A stretch of 37,210 bases of DNA from Candidatus Woesearchaeota archaeon (lineage in GTDB: Archaea > Nanobdellota > Nanobdellia > SCGC-AAA011-G17 > JAGVXY01), in the NCBI GenBank assembly GCA_018303545.1, contig JAGVXY010000012.1, positions 1 to 37,210 of the forward strand. Reading direction: 5' to 3'. Positions 6,893 to 15,981 of this stretch are shown piece by piece. Each line of letters begins with the position of its first letter. Positions within the stretch are counted from its first letter, which is position 1. The notes under the pieces are model-generated. The model was not told the origin of the DNA. It made no database searches and saw nothing but the letters and a program-made list of their open reading frames with translations. A program made the translations under genes and the position numbers.

Positions 6893-8548
6893 GTGAGCAG
6901 AGTCGCACAAACTAAATTATCTGAAACGAAAGAGAAAAAAAAGTATGATACAAAGGCAGATGAACTTGCGACTAAGCAGAGGGAAATTTCTGTCTCTGAG
7001 TTCTTTCTTAAAAATAGACACTTATTGGGTTTTGATAATCCAAGGAAATCGATTTTAACTGCAGTAAAAGAAGCGGTTGATAATTCCCTAGATGCTTGTG
7101 AAGAAGCAGGCATATTGCCTCATGTGATAGTAAGGGTCAAAGCTGCAGAGGGGCAAGATAAATTCAAAGTCGTTGTTCAAGATAATGGGCCAGGAATAAT
7201 ACCTGAACAAGTTCCTAGAATTTTTGGAAAGTTATTATATGGGAGCAAGTTCCACAAATTGAGCCAGACAAGAGGACAGCAGGGAATTGGAATTTCTGCA
7301 ACTGCAATGTACGGGCAATTGACAACGGGGAAACCATTAAAGGTAATAACGAAGACTAATCCCAAGAAACCTGCCTACTATTGTGAGATTGTTATCAATA
7401 CAAAAACAAATGAACCCCAGATTATCAAAGAAGAATATAAAGAATGGGATGAAGTTCAGACTGGAACTAAATTGGCTGTTGAAATGGAAGCCATATATCA
7501 GAAAGGCAAAAGGTCTGTTGATGAATATTTAAAATTAACAGCAATATCAAATCCGCATACAACAATAACTTATTATCCTCCTGACAGCAATGATGCGATA
7601 GAATTTCCAAGAGTTACGGATAAAATGCCAAAAGAGGCTAAAGAGATAAAACCGCACCCTTATGGCGTTGAATTAGGAATGCTCATGAAGATGCTGCAGG
7701 ATACTAAAGCTACAACATTACAATCTTTCTTGCAGACTGATTTCTGCAGAGTTTCTGCGCATGTTGCGAAAGAAATATGTGATAAGGCTAAATTATATGA
7801 GAAAGCAAGACCTGCAAGAATTGCCAGACAGGAAGCAGAGGCGTTGTATAAATCAATTCAAGAAACTAAAATTATGGCTCCACCAAGCGACTGCGTCTCT
7901 CCTATTGGAGAAGAGTTACTTGTTAAGAGTTTGCAGAAAGAAGTAACTGCAGATTTCTATGCCGCGATTACAAGACCGCCTTCTGTTTACCGTGGAAATC
8001 CTTTTGTTGTTGAATGTGCCATAGCTTTTGGAAATGGATTGCCACAAGATGAGCTTGTGCAGGTTTTTAGATATGCAAATAGAGTTCCATTGCAATATGA
8101 GCAAAGCGCTTGCGCTGTTTCTAAATCTATTGTTGATACTACTTGGAGAAATTATGGGCTACAGCAAAGCAGAGGCGCACTGCCTTTAGGTCCGATGGTC
8201 TTAATGGTGCATTTGGCATCTGTATGGGTGCCATTCACTTCAGAGAGCAAAGAAGCTATTGCAAGCTATCCTGAAATTGTCAAAGAAATCAAACTTGCGC
8301 TACAAGAATGCGGAAGAAAATTAGGAATCTATATCAGAAAAAATATCAAAGCTAAAGAGCAGAGGGATAAAGCTAATTTATTAGAGAGATTTATTCCTGA
8401 AGTTGCTGGTGCCTTACATAGTTTGACTGGGGAATCTAAGAGCGCAATAGAAGAAAAATTAAAAATGATATTAGCAAGAGGATTACCTGCTTTATTGAAA
8501 GCAGGAGATGAGGAGAAGGAAGAGGAAAAAGATGGTGGACAAAAATAA
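6893..8548 (+). CDS. top6B: DNA topoisomerase VI subunit B
   Basis: The 551-residue ATPase subunit of the type IIB topoisomerase. The GHKL ATPase motifs are intact: N box [10 protein letters not shown] (60-69), G1 QDNGPGI (96-102) and G2 GQQGIGIS (128-135). The family signature [17 protein letters not shown] precedes them. The transducer domain follows, and the C-terminus is a short acidic tail. The start is GTG at 6893: the ATG five bases upstream runs straight into TGA in its own frame, and AGGTGA overlaps the GTG. Subunit A follows immediately, with overlapping reading frames available. Confidence 0.97.
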   Translation: MSRVAQTKLSETKEKKKYDTKADELATKQREISVSEFFLKNRHLLGFDNPRKSILTAVKEAVDNSLDACEEAGILPHVIVRVKAAEGQDKFKVVVQDNGPGIIPEQVPRIFGKLLYGSKFHKLSQTRGQQGIGISATAMYGQLTTGKPLKVITKTNPKKPAYYCEIVINTKTNEPQIIKEEYKEWDEVQTGTKLAVEMEAIYQKGKRSVDEYLKLTAISNPHTTITYYPPDSNDAIEFPRVTDKMPKEAKEIKPHPYGVELGMLMKMLQDTKATTLQSFLQTDFCRVSAHVAKEICDKAKLYEKARPARIARQEAEALYKSIQETKIMAPPSDCVSPIGEELLVKSLQKEVTADFYAAITRPPSVYRGNPFVVECAIAFGNGLPQDELVQVFRYANRVPLQYEQSACAVSKSIVDTTWRNYGLQQSRGALPLGPMVLMVHLASVWVPFTSESKEAIASYPEIVKEIKLALQECGRKLGIYIRKNIKAKEQRDKANLLERFIPEVAGALHSLTGESKSAIEEKLKMILARGLPALLKAGDEEKEEEKDGGQK

Positions 8549-9620
8549 ACTTGCAAGGCAGAGGCTGAAGCTGTTTGGAGAAGGGATAGTTGCGGATATA
8601 TTAAAAAAGAAGCAGCCAGTAATTGATTTGCCTGTGAGGTCTGTGACAAATGTAAAATTCAATGAGAAATCTGGGACGGTACAGCTGGGAAACAAGATGG
8701 CTCAGAGGTTCTTGTTTAATTTAGCACATGCTAAAAAGTTTATGCAGACAGTTGAAGTCGCAAAGATAAGCAATGATTTACTGAAAGAAGAGAAGCATGC
8801 AAGTTTAAGAGACGTATTCTATATGGCTAAGAGATCAATTGCTGGAACTAAAACAAATATCGTTGATGACCAAGTTGAATCTGATAAAGTTATTGAAGAT
8901 TTGGAATTAATTTCAGATATGTCCAGAGAACAATTGAATATCAATGCCAATAAAATGGGCTCTGTGGCAGGAAAAGTAATTGTAGAAGATAAGGGTGATA
9001 AAATCGACTGGTCTAAATTAGGATCTGGGGGATGGTCGATTCCTTCGAATGTTGAAGAGATTCAATTTGCTAAAGTGAATGCCCAATATGTCATTTATAT
9101 GGAGAAAGCCGCCGTATGGGAAAGATTGCATGAAGATAAATATTGGGACAAACATAATTGCATAATAATGTGTTCGCAGGGACAGAGTACGAGAGGAATA
9201 AGGCGGTTGCTGCAACGATTGCATCAGGAGCATGGTTTGCCTGTTTACATATTAACTGATTTTGATCCTTGGGGATTTTATATATACTCTGTGTTGAAGT
9301 TCGGTTCTATTAGTTTGGCACATATTTCTGACCAGCTAGCAATACCTGAGATTAAATTCTTAGGGATAACTGCTGATGACATTGAGAAATATGATTTGAA
9401 GAAACACTTTATCAAATTGAAAGATACTGATACTGCAAGACTGAAACAGATGGGTAGCTACGAATGGTTCACTAAAAATAAATTATGGCAGAGACAGTTC
9501 AAGATGATGAAAGATTTTGGGTCTAAAGCAGAAATCCAAGCTTTAAGTGCTCGCGGAATATCCTTTATTTCTGAAAAGTATCTGCCAGAGAAGATTAAGA
9601 ATAAGGATTTTATTGATTAG
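8532..9620 (+). CDS. top6A: DNA topoisomerase VI subunit A (Spo11-like)
   Basis: The 362-residue DNA-cleaving subunit. Catalytic Tyr97 lies in [10 protein letters not shown]. The Toprim fold shows the metal-binding Glu191 ([12 protein letters not shown]) and the DxD motif at 243-247 ([10 protein letters not shown]). An ATG eight codons upstream (8508) is also open, but the start at 8532 is preferred because it follows a purine-rich Shine-Dalgarno-like run (GGAGAAGGAAGAGG) and gives the usual N-terminus. It overlaps subunit B by 17 bases, consistent with balanced A2B2 assembly. Confidence 0.96.
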   Translation: MVDKNKLARQRLKLFGEGIVADILKKKQPVIDLPVRSVTNVKFNEKSGTVQLGNKMAQRFLFNLAHAKKFMQTVEVAKISNDLLKEEKHASLRDVFYMAKRSIAGTKTNIVDDQVESDKVIEDLELISDMSREQLNINANKMGSVAGKVIVEDKGDKIDWSKLGSGGWSIPSNVEEIQFAKVNAQYVIYMEKAAVWERLHEDKYWDKHNCIIMCSQGQSTRGIRRLLQRLHQEHGLPVYILTDFDPWGFYIYSVLKFGSISLAHISDQLAIPEIKFLGITADDIEKYDLKKHFIKLKDTDTARLKQMGSYEWFTKNKLWQRQFKMMKDFGSKAEIQALSARGISFISEKYLPEKIKNKDFID

Positions 9621-9649
9621 ATTAAAATGAGATTGCTGAATAAAAACAC

Positions 9650-10810
9650 TTAACCAAACATCAAGTTTCTAGAATCATTGTGCTCTTCGCAATCTTCCAA
9701 GTTGCAGCAGAGCTTATTCAATGCGTATTCAAAATCTGACTCTTCAATAGACTCCGCATTCCTTCTAATAGCGGAATATCCTGCTTCTGTGCAAATAGAT
9801 TTTATTTCAGCACCCGTCAATCCTTTAGTCTTTTCTATATATTTGTCCAAGCTAAATTCGGCAAGCTTCATGCCTGCGATATGTATTTTGAAAATTTCCG
9901 TTCTTGATTTCTTGTCCGGAAGCTCCATTTCCACTACGCGATCCAAACGACCAGGCCTTAAAATCGCAGGATCAATTATATCTATACGATTTGTCGCACC
10001 TATTATTTTTACATTCTCTAAATCTTCGAAGCCGTCAATCTCGGCTAACAGCTGCATGAATGTCCTTTGCACCTCTCTTTCCCCGGAAGTTGAATCATCT
10101 GTTCTTTGACCCGATATAGAATCTAATTCATCAATGAATATAATTGCTGGAGCACGCTCTCTGGCCAGTTTAAATAAATCCTTGACCAATTTGGCACCTT
10201 CGCCGATGTATTTCTGCACTAATTCAGAACCCACTAATTCAATAAATGTGGAGTTTGTAGATGCTGCTGCGGCTTTTGCCACCAAAGTTTTTCCCGTGCC
10301 TGGAAGGCCATACAATAATAATCCCTTATGAGGTTTTACACCTAATTTTTTAAATAGTTCGGGCTTGGTCATTGGCAGTTCAATAACTTCCTTGATTTCT
10401 TGAATTTGCTTTTTTAACCCGCCAATATCTTTCCATGAAATTTTGGGTTTTTCTATTACGACATAATCTTCAACATTGAATAGCTTTTCTTTTTCCACCT
10501 TGGAAATAATTGTGAATGATTTCTGCTCTGTCAAAACCACATCATTGGCTTCTATTTTTCCTTCTAATTCTTTTGCGATATGAACGTATAATGAATGACC
10601 GTTTTTTAATCTAATAATTGCTTTATTATCCAATATTTTATCCACTGTGCAGACCACCAATGGCAGACTTGAAAACTTGTTAAGTTCTGTTTTCAGATTT
10701 AATATAGTGCGCTTGAGTTCTTGATTTTCGTCGTAAAGCGGAAGAACTTCTCTTAGTGCTTCATCTGGACCAGAATCACCTCTTATATTAAAATTTAAAT
10801 CATTCCTCAT
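9650..10810 (-). CDS. pan: Proteasome-activating nucleotidase-like AAA ATPase
   Basis: A 386-residue AAA ATPase of the PAN/Rpt family, which unfolds substrates for the 20S proteasome. Order: N-terminal coiled coil (about 20-48), OB domain (about 50-118), AAA core with the WKDIGGLKKQIQEIKE lead-in, Walker A GLPGTGKT (168-175), pore loop KYIGEGAK (200-207), Walker B IIFIDELD (223-230) and the second region of homology ending ILRPGRLDR. The C-terminus is Met-Phe-Gly, so the HbYX motif that opens the 20S gate carries Phe in place of Tyr. It is transcribed away from a small OB-fold gene. A Cdc48-like role is unlikely since there is only one AAA domain. Confidence 0.93.
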   Translation of the reverse strand: MRNDLNFNIRGDSGPDEALREVLPLYDENQELKRTILNLKTELNKFSSLPLVVCTVDKILDNKAIIRLKNGHSLYVHIAKELEGKIEANDVVLTEQKSFTIISKVEKEKLFNVEDYVVIEKPKISWKDIGGLKKQIQEIKEVIELPMTKPELFKKLGVKPHKGLLLYGLPGTGKTLVAKAAAASTNSTFIELVGSELVQKYIGEGAKLVKDLFKLARERAPAIIFIDELDSISGQRTDDSTSGEREVQRTFMQLLAEIDGFEDLENVKIIGATNRIDIIDPAILRPGRLDRVVEMELPDKKSRTEIFKIHIAGMKLAEFSLDKYIEKTKGLTGAEIKSICTEAGYSAIRRNAESIEESDFEYALNKLCCNLEDCEEHNDSRNLMFG

Positions 10811-10967
10811 TACTTTTGATTAAATGAGGCGCTATTATAAGCATATCGATAGTATAAAAGTTATATTTTTTTATTTGAATTATTGTGCTAACTGAAAGTA
10901 GTTACTCGAAAATCTTGCGGATTTTTTAGGATAAACAATATAAACATTATTTGTTAGTGGTTGTTAT
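10811..10967. promoter_or_regulatory. Divergent promoter region between pan and OB-fold gene
   Basis: On the minus strand a TATA-like GCTTATAATAGC lies at 10831-10842, 21-32 bases before the pan ATG. On the plus strand AATATAAACA at 10937-10946 lies 22-31 bases before ATG 10968. Both genes thus look leaderless. A weak inverted repeat (AAAATC-TTGCG-GATTTT) is at 10909-10925. Confidence 0.5.
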
Positions 10968-11315
10968 ATGGATGAAACTTTGATTTTGAAGGTATCTTTG
11001 GTCTCTGCTTTGTTTGGGGTGCTAATATTGCTATTTTTATGTGATAGTTACGTCTCTGATTCTACGGCATTTGAAAATATGAACGAAAATATAGGCAAGA
11101 ATGTGCGCGTTACAGGATTAGTAAGTTCAATAAGAGAATATCCTACCGTTAAAATAATTAAAATAAAAAATGGGGATAGGGGCATAGATATTATTGCATT
11201 TACTTCTGAAAATATTTCCATTAAAGAGAACGATATAATTGATGCAGAAGGAGAGGTCGTTGAATACAACAATCAAACTGAAATATATGCGGATTTACTT
11301 AGGATATATCACTGA
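10968..11315 (+). CDS. Membrane-anchored OB-fold protein
   Basis: A 115-residue protein with one N-terminal membrane helix (about 6-24, LKVSLVSALFGVLILLFL) and then an OB fold: NIGKNVRVTGLVSSIREY, VKIIKIKNGDRGIDIIAF, ENDIIDAEGEVVEYNNQTEI. Such folds often bind nucleic acid, but small exported OB domains also occur in envelope proteins; with this anchor the domain is probably outside the cell. The 3' end overlaps the convergent gene by 7 bases. No partner is evident from context. Confidence 0.8.
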   Translation: MDETLILKVSLVSALFGVLILLFLCDSYVSDSTAFENMNENIGKNVRVTGLVSSIREYPTVKIIKIKNGDRGIDIIAFTSENISIKENDIIDAEGEVVEYNNQTEIYADLLRIYH

Positions 11316-11722
11316 GATTCGCGTTTTAGGTAATCCCCTCTGTTGAAAAGATTTCTTATACCTGTTTTTGTTATTTTTCCTATACCTAAGTTCTCATCTC
11401 GCCCATTTTGAATCAATTTATAATCAATGCCTTTACCTAGAATCTTAATTTTCTTATCTAAAAAAATATCTCTGCCGCATAAAAATAACCATTCACGCTT
11501 CTCATCTACAATTGCTTTATCTTTTGAATCTTTTGCGATTAATTCTAATAAAGCTAAAGACGGATTAAATTGATTATTTTTTTCTTCTCCTAGATACAAA
11601 CCGAATGAAGAGGGGGAATTATTTAATTTTACTAATTTATTATTCTTTAAGAAATATTTACTTCCTATTTTAACATAATCGATTTCTTTATTCGTGAATT
11701 TTTTTATGAATCTTTCAATCAT
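11309..11722 (-). CDS. PUA-like RNA-binding domain protein (RsmF C-terminal type)
   Basis: A 137-residue protein starting at ATG 11722, which overlaps the stop of the upstream methyltransferase as ATGA; an open frame extends to 11779 but only inside that gene. It matches the PUA-like RNA-binding domain found at the C-terminus of RsmF-type m5C methyltransferases: FGLYLGEEK, FNPSLALLELI, a WLFLCGRDIF segment, and the closing GIGKITKTGIRNLFNRGDYL. In bacteria this domain is fused to the catalytic domain; here it is a separate, translationally coupled polypeptide. It likely guides the methyltransferase to rRNA or tRNA. Confidence 0.75.
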   Translation of the reverse strand: MIERFIKKFTNKEIDYVKIGSKYFLKNNKLVKLNNSPSSFGLYLGEEKNNQFNPSLALLELIAKDSKDKAIVDEKREWLFLCGRDIFLDKKIKILGKGIDYKLIQNGRDENLGIGKITKTGIRNLFNRGDYLKRESQ

Positions 11723-12558
11723 TTTCTTATTTTTGCGATGAAAAATCCTTGGGTCCCATTGGGCCAGATTCTTCTGCATTTTTTTATCTCCTCATTAAGT
11801 TTTTTTCCGTTAAATTCTATGATGCCTGGAGCACCTATTGTGTTTACTTCTTCTAATTTGATTTTGAAATTAGTTAATGCCCAATCAATTACCAATTCAT
11901 CCTCTTCAGGCTCTAAAGAGCAAGTAGAATAGACTAAAGTGCCGTTTTCATTTAAGTGATTTATTGCTGTTTTTAACAACTCTTTTTGGAGCTCTGAGTT
12001 TTTTTCTGCATCTTTTATTGTTCGTTTTTTGAACCAATCTTCTTGGCTTAAGAAATTGCCAGAGCAAGGCGCATCTAATAGAATAAAATCAAATTTTTTA
12101 TTTACTTTATTTGCGTCTAAAAGATAGGTTGAAACATTTTTCAAACCCAATCTTTCCAAATTATTATCTAAAGAGATTAATCGTTCTTTTTTTTGTTCTG
12201 TTGCGATTACTGCTTCTGCATAAGTTGCTAATTGCGATGTTTTTGAACCCGGAGCGGCGCACATATCCCACACTAACCCGTTTGGATTTAATATTTCCAC
12301 AGGGATTTGAGATGCGGCTTCCTGCAATTGCAATAATCCTAATAAGTATTCTGGCGAGGCACCTAATGAGAAATCTGATTCATACCAATAACCCTGTCTT
12401 AAGAATGGTATTTTTTCTACTATCACTCCTTTTTTCTTTAGCCTCGAAATCAATAATTCGGGCTGAATTTTTGCAGTGTTAATACGAAATGATTTTCTTG
12501 GAGCTATTTTTTTATACTCATATCCTAATTTCTGATATCTTTCTATGAATGGATTCAT
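11719..12558 (-). CDS. Nop2/Sun (NSUN) RNA m5C methyltransferase
   Basis: A 279-residue catalytic protein that methylates C5 of cytosine in tRNA or rRNA with SAM. Seen: the N1 region (RKSFRINTAK), the GLLQLQEAASQIPV helix, motif I DMCAAPGSKTSQL (98-110), motif IV LDAPCSG with Cys165, and motif VI YSTCSLEPEEDE with Cys213, the nucleophile of this family. The C-terminal part RRIWPNGTQGFFIAKI is typical. It overlaps the NFACT gene (ATGA at 12555-12558) and the PUA-like gene (ATGA at 11719-11722), making a three-gene operon. Exact target not determinable. Confidence 0.94.
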   Translation of the reverse strand: MNPFIERYQKLGYEYKKIAPRKSFRINTAKIQPELLISRLKKKGVIVEKIPFLRQGYWYESDFSLGASPEYLLGLLQLQEAASQIPVEILNPNGLVWDMCAAPGSKTSQLATYAEAVIATEQKKERLISLDNNLERLGLKNVSTYLLDANKVNKKFDFILLDAPCSGNFLSQEDWFKKRTIKDAEKNSELQKELLKTAINHLNENGTLVYSTCSLEPEEDELVIDWALTNFKIKLEEVNTIGAPGIIEFNGKKLNEEIKKCRRIWPNGTQGFFIAKIRK

Positions 12559-13628
12559 TTTAGATCCAAAGTGACTATACCTTTTTTTGCATTCACTTTA
12601 ATGTTTTTTGTGGCTAATTTCTGCTCGATTTCAATCCAAGATATTTTTTTATCCCGGGCTTTTTTTATTACGTCTAAAATTTCTTTGATATACTGATAGT
12701 TCTGGTAAATTAAATCACCTTTAATTCTGTCTTTTTCCGAAGTTTCTTTTATTTCTTCTAAATGGATTAATTGCTGGGCTTCTATATTTTTCCATGTATT
12801 TAGTTTTTCTTCGAATTTAATATCTATGTCTGATTTTTCTTCTTCGGCCAAGTCTTTTCTTGAGTAATTATCTATGATCTCATTGAAACTTTGAAAATTT
12901 GTACAATTTTCATCGAACTTGAAAGGCAATGCTTCTCCATTGCATAGATTTGGCTCTATTTTTAATGATTTTAACTTTTCTATTAGCTTGAATAGTTTAT
13001 CTATATCTGGATTTTTCTCATTTTTATCTATTTTTAAATATTCGCAAATTTTTTCAGCATAGAATCGGCCTAATGAGAAATCTTTGGCTAATACCTTTAC
13101 AGTTTCCTTACTGCCGATTAGATTCTTTAAATCTTTTTTTTCTAATTCAAAAAAGTTTAGACTCGCAGAAGGAGGCAATTGATATTTTTGCTTTGGCATA
13201 ACATCGCGGTCTTTCCATTTTTGTTGCTTTAATGGTGAGATTATTATAAGATTTTCATCACAAAGGATTATATTTCCTTTACTGAATAATTCTAGGATAA
13301 GATTAAATCTTGCTTCCTTTGCTTCGATTTCTATGATAACAATTCTTTCTGAGTTTACTTGTGAGATCTTTCTAATGAATGCGTTTTTTATTCTTCTTCT
13401 TAAGAATTTGCAGAATCCATACTCTCTATCTGCTTCTTTTTTATAAGTTGATAAATATATGATGTTTGGAGTGATTCTTAATAGAAATCTGCCTTTGCTG
13501 GATTTGAATATAGATAGGAAGAGCTCATCTTCTGAGACCTGATGAATATTGTCTATTTTGCCATCTAATAAAACTTGGAGCTCCTTAACGATACAGGCTA
13601 TATCTATAAATGAATAATCTCTTGACAT
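12555..13628 (-). CDS. NFACT-family protein (Rqc2/RqcH-like) lacking the NFACT-R domain
   Basis: A 357-residue protein of the NFACT family, whose full-length members bind stalled 50S subunits and recruit tRNA for C-terminal tailing. Seen: the NFACT-N domain (IVKELQVLLDGKIDNIHQ; FCKFLRRRIKNAFIRKI), a middle helical region (about 160-215) and the coiled-coil M region (about 275-345). It ends there; usual archaeal relatives are roughly 600 or more residues with a C-terminal NFACT-R domain. At the position where active tailing enzymes have Asp-Arg, this one reads Glu94-Arg95. The start is supported by a TATA box at 13651-13660. It heads an operon with an m5C methyltransferase and a PUA-like protein. 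Confidence 0.85.
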   Translation of the reverse strand: MSRDYSFIDIACIVKELQVLLDGKIDNIHQVSEDELFLSIFKSSKGRFLLRITPNIIYLSTYKKEADREYGFCKFLRRRIKNAFIRKISQVNSERIVIIEIEAKEARFNLILELFSKGNIILCDENLIIISPLKQQKWKDRDVMPKQKYQLPPSASLNFFELEKKDLKNLIGSKETVKVLAKDFSLGRFYAEKICEYLKIDKNEKNPDIDKLFKLIEKLKSLKIEPNLCNGEALPFKFDENCTNFQSFNEIIDNYSRKDLAEEEKSDIDIKFEEKLNTWKNIEAQQLIHLEEIKETSEKDRIKGDLIYQNYQYIKEILDVIKKARDKKISWIEIEQKLATKNIKVNAKKGIVTLDLK

Positions 13629-13645
13629 AAATTAAAAAATATTAG

Positions 13646-13660
13646 AAAAAGTATATAAAT
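13646..13660 (-). promoter_or_regulatory. TATA box of NFACT-methyltransferase operon
   Basis: ATTTATATAC (read on the minus strand, 13651-13660) lies 23-32 bases before ATG 13628. It is just beside the stop of the pilin-like gene, separating the RNA operon from the envelope genes. Confidence 0.5.
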
Positions 13661-13661
13661 A

Positions 13662-14168
13662 TTAGGGTTTAATGCTCAAAATTAAGGATTCTTCATTATC
13701 CAAACCCTCTGATGCGCCAATTACCCGAATATTACAAATGGCATTTCTTACGCCTCCACCATTTTCTTCAATAACTATAAAATCATTAAACTTTGCTAAA
13801 GAATTTAAAGTCTTCATTGGTGTTTCTGTATTACCAGAACTTGAGAAATAACATTTTATTTTTGGGTCTTTTGACTCTGCCTTAAGTTTATATTCCAATA
13901 TTTCTGCCTCTGTGTTGTAAATTATTACACCTACAACCCGAGTACTTCTACTTGTCAATTCTTTTTGATTTGTAGTAAGAGTGATTAATGTGTCTGGTTC
14001 AATATTTTGTAAATCTTTTCTTGCCTGATCCAACATATCATCTGTCATAGGGGCGATTTTTTCAAATATGCTTCTAACAAAAAATAATCCCATGCTTAGA
14101 ACAACTACACCTATTACTATAACGATAATTACATTCATTGACAATTCAATTGCTGCTCGTTTATTCAT
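13662..14168 (-). CDS. Pilin-like membrane protein, copy 2
   Basis: A 168-residue protein with an N-terminal MNKRAAIELSMNVI segment followed directly by a hydrophobic helix (about 12-34) and an extracellular domain of beta-rich character. The short basic leader, small residues and a Glu just before the helix recall archaeal type IV pilins cut by prepilin peptidase between Ala residues, but no canonical class is certain. It is a paralogue of the next gene (14184-14696): both share AAIE(L/M)SMN, IIVIVIGVV, (F/L)FVRSIF, an ENGG(G/S) stretch and a late VIG segment. Probably a surface filament or anchor subunit. Confidence 0.75.
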   Translation of the reverse strand: MNKRAAIELSMNVIIVIVIGVVVLSMGLFFVRSIFEKIAPMTDDMLDQARKDLQNIEPDTLITLTTNQKELTSRSTRVVGVIIYNTEAEILEYKLKAESKDPKIKCYFSSSGNTETPMKTLNSLAKFNDFIVIEENGGGVRNAICNIRVIGASEGLDNEESLILSIKP

Positions 14169-14183
14169 CTTGTTTTCCTACCT

Positions 14184-14696
14184 TTATTCTACCCGCACTA
14201 TAACTGATCCAGTGTTCTCTTCCCCACCAGTATCTCCGATAACTTCAATATAACAACTAGTTGTCCTTAAGCTACCGCCGTTTTCCTTTACGAGCAAAAT
14301 GTATTCATTTTTACCCCCAGAAGCTAAGGTTTTTTCATCTGTTTTTGCATTCATTCCACCTTTGACGCTAAAAACACAGTTTAAATCTTTGTCTCCTGGA
14401 GTTGCTTCAAGGTGATATTTTAATGGTGTTTCTAATGTGTTAAAAACGACGACACCAATGCCCTTATCTGCGCTTTGACTTATCTTTATGTTTAAAGGAG
14501 AGATTGTCAATAAAGAGTCTATCTGACCTAAACCCCCTAATGCAGACTGCGCTTCTTCAAAAGCCCCCTGGGAGATTTCACTAACTCCAGAAAATATGCT
14601 TCTAACGAAGACCAAACCCAAACTTAAAAGAACAACACCTATAACTATGACTATGATAGTATTCATTGACATTTCAATTGCAGCTTTTCTATTCAA
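14184..14696 (-). CDS. Pilin-like membrane protein, copy 1
   Basis: A 170-residue paralogue of the neighbouring gene. The frame is open from GTG 14705, but that GTG lies inside a GAGGTGA Shine-Dalgarno (14702-14708). TTG at 14696, five bases after it, gives MNRKAAIEMSMNTIIVIVIG, which aligns exactly with the copy 2 start, so TTG is the chosen start. One N-terminal helix (about 11-33) then an exported domain with Cys pairs not conserved with copy 2. A TATA box is at 14730-14741. Probably cleaved or anchored at the surface like copy 2. Confidence 0.75.
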   Translation of the reverse strand: MNRKAAIEMSMNTIIVIVIGVVLLSLGLVFVRSIFSGVSEISQGAFEEAQSALGGLGQIDSLLTISPLNIKISQSADKGIGVVVFNTLETPLKYHLEATPGDKDLNCVFSVKGGMNAKTDEKTLASGGKNEYILLVKENGGSLRTTSCYIEVIGDTGGEENTGSVIVRVE

Positions 14697-14729
14697 TATA
14701 ATCACCTCTTGAAAATATAGAAAATTCGG

Positions 14730-14741
14730 TTATATTTAAAT
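14730..14741 (-). promoter_or_regulatory. TATA box of pilin-like pair
   Basis: CATTTAAATATA-like sequence on the minus strand, overlapping the end of the patatin gene, 20 bases before the GAGGTGA ribosome site at 14702-14708. Confidence 0.4.
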
Positions 14742-15887
14742 GTTATTGTAATTTTTGCTCAAGATTTCTTCATGCGAGGGGCGCATCAACTGTATTCCAT
14801 GCTTTTTGAAAAGCTCTTCAAGGCTATTATGGCCATAATGTTTTATATAACTTTCTTTCATTTCAGTATGATTTAGAAATATTTGTTTTAATGTGAATTT
14901 ATATGAACGCTCTGCAATTTCACCCATCTTTTCGGATTTTTGTGGATTCTCAAAAAGACCCCAATCATTTTTAGACGGCTCAAAAAGGAGAATATCTATA
15001 TGGGGGTATTTAATTTTATAATTTATTAATGAATGATGCAATCGAGAATGATTTGCAGCCCTTAATGATTGTTGCAAAATCTTACCTTCGCTAAGAATTT
15101 TTCCGGGTGAGGTTTTTATTGGCCTGAGGGGATTTATGCAGATTATAAATTCGGCACCATTATTTATAACATTTTGTATATAGGTGGTGTTATTCAGTGC
15201 CCCATCAGTGAAGCATTTAAGGCAATTATCACTGAAATATTTTCCAGGAATAATTGTTGGTTCAAAATAACCGGGCAGAGAGCAAGATGCTTTTACTGCT
15301 AGAGAAATTGGGACATTGTTATAATTCTTGTTTCCAAAAACTATAGGCTCTGTTAATTCTCCGTTATCTGTATCTGTTGCACAGATGTACAATTCTTTTT
15401 CCAATTTACTGAAATCATCAGTTCTAGAATCTTTTGAGAATAAATCTTTTAAATAAAGCTCCAGTCCTCTGCCGGAATGAATGCCCTCTGAAAGTATCTT
15501 TTCACCCATATCAAAAATAAGATTATAAGCAAATTCAAAACTTATGGGGTTTTTCATATCTAATGTCCAATCAATAAACTTCTTTGCCGGAAACAATGAT
15601 ATTTTTGCCAGCTTCAACAAAAGGTCCAGGTTAAACTTTTGAAGTTTCATGCCGTTGAACATTTTTACGTTCTTTGTATCATTGAATAATGAGGCATATA
15701 TTTCATCTATGGGGAGTTGATTTGCAAGCAATGATGCAACAAATGCGCCGGCGCTTAAACCCTGATAAATATCAAACTTATTTATAGAAAAATTCTGCAT
15801 TTGCTGATTTAGAGCTTTCAAGGTGCCGATTTCATATGCCGCACCAAGAAAACCTCCGCCGCATAGGATTATTGCTTTTTTGCCCAT
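14736..15887 (-). CDS. Patatin-like phospholipase
   Basis: A 383-residue serine acyl hydrolase of the patatin family. The oxyanion glycine-rich loop is CGGGFLGAAYEIG (9-21), the nucleophile elbow GLSAG has Ser45, and the dyad aspartate is in TDGA (Asp228). No signal peptide or membrane helix is visible, so it is probably cytoplasmic or membrane-peripheral. It lies among genes for membrane and surface proteins, which fits a lipid-related role. Patatins cleave acyl esters, whereas archaeal lipids are mainly ethers, so the substrate may be bacterial or host-derived lipid, or another ester. This is inference. A TATA-like GTTATAAATATTC is at 15912-15924. Confidence 0.93.
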   Translation of the reverse strand: MGKKAIILCGGGFLGAAYEIGTLKALNQQMQNFSINKFDIYQGLSAGAFVASLLANQLPIDEIYASLFNDTKNVKMFNGMKLQKFNLDLLLKLAKISLFPAKKFIDWTLDMKNPISFEFAYNLIFDMGEKILSEGIHSGRGLELYLKDLFSKDSRTDDFSKLEKELYICATDTDNGELTEPIVFGNKNYNNVPISLAVKASCSLPGYFEPTIIPGKYFSDNCLKCFTDGALNNTTYIQNVINNGAEFIICINPLRPIKTSPGKILSEGKILQQSLRAANHSRLHHSLINYKIKYPHIDILLFEPSKNDWGLFENPQKSEKMGEIAERSYKFTLKQIFLNHTEMKESYIKHYGHNSLEELFKKHGIQLMRPSHEEILSKNYNNI

Positions 15888-15981
15888 ATCCTTTAAAATA
15901 TAGATTAGAATATTTATAACCTTTGTCTGGATTAAGACATAAAAACTTTAGATTTTTTTATATGTCCTTCTTGAGTTTACA

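Noticed and set aside
10909-10925. Hairpin AAAATC-TTGCG-GATTTT as a member of the 412-789 set
   Set aside because: Arms are short and AT-rich and the loop is five bases; it is too weak and isolated.
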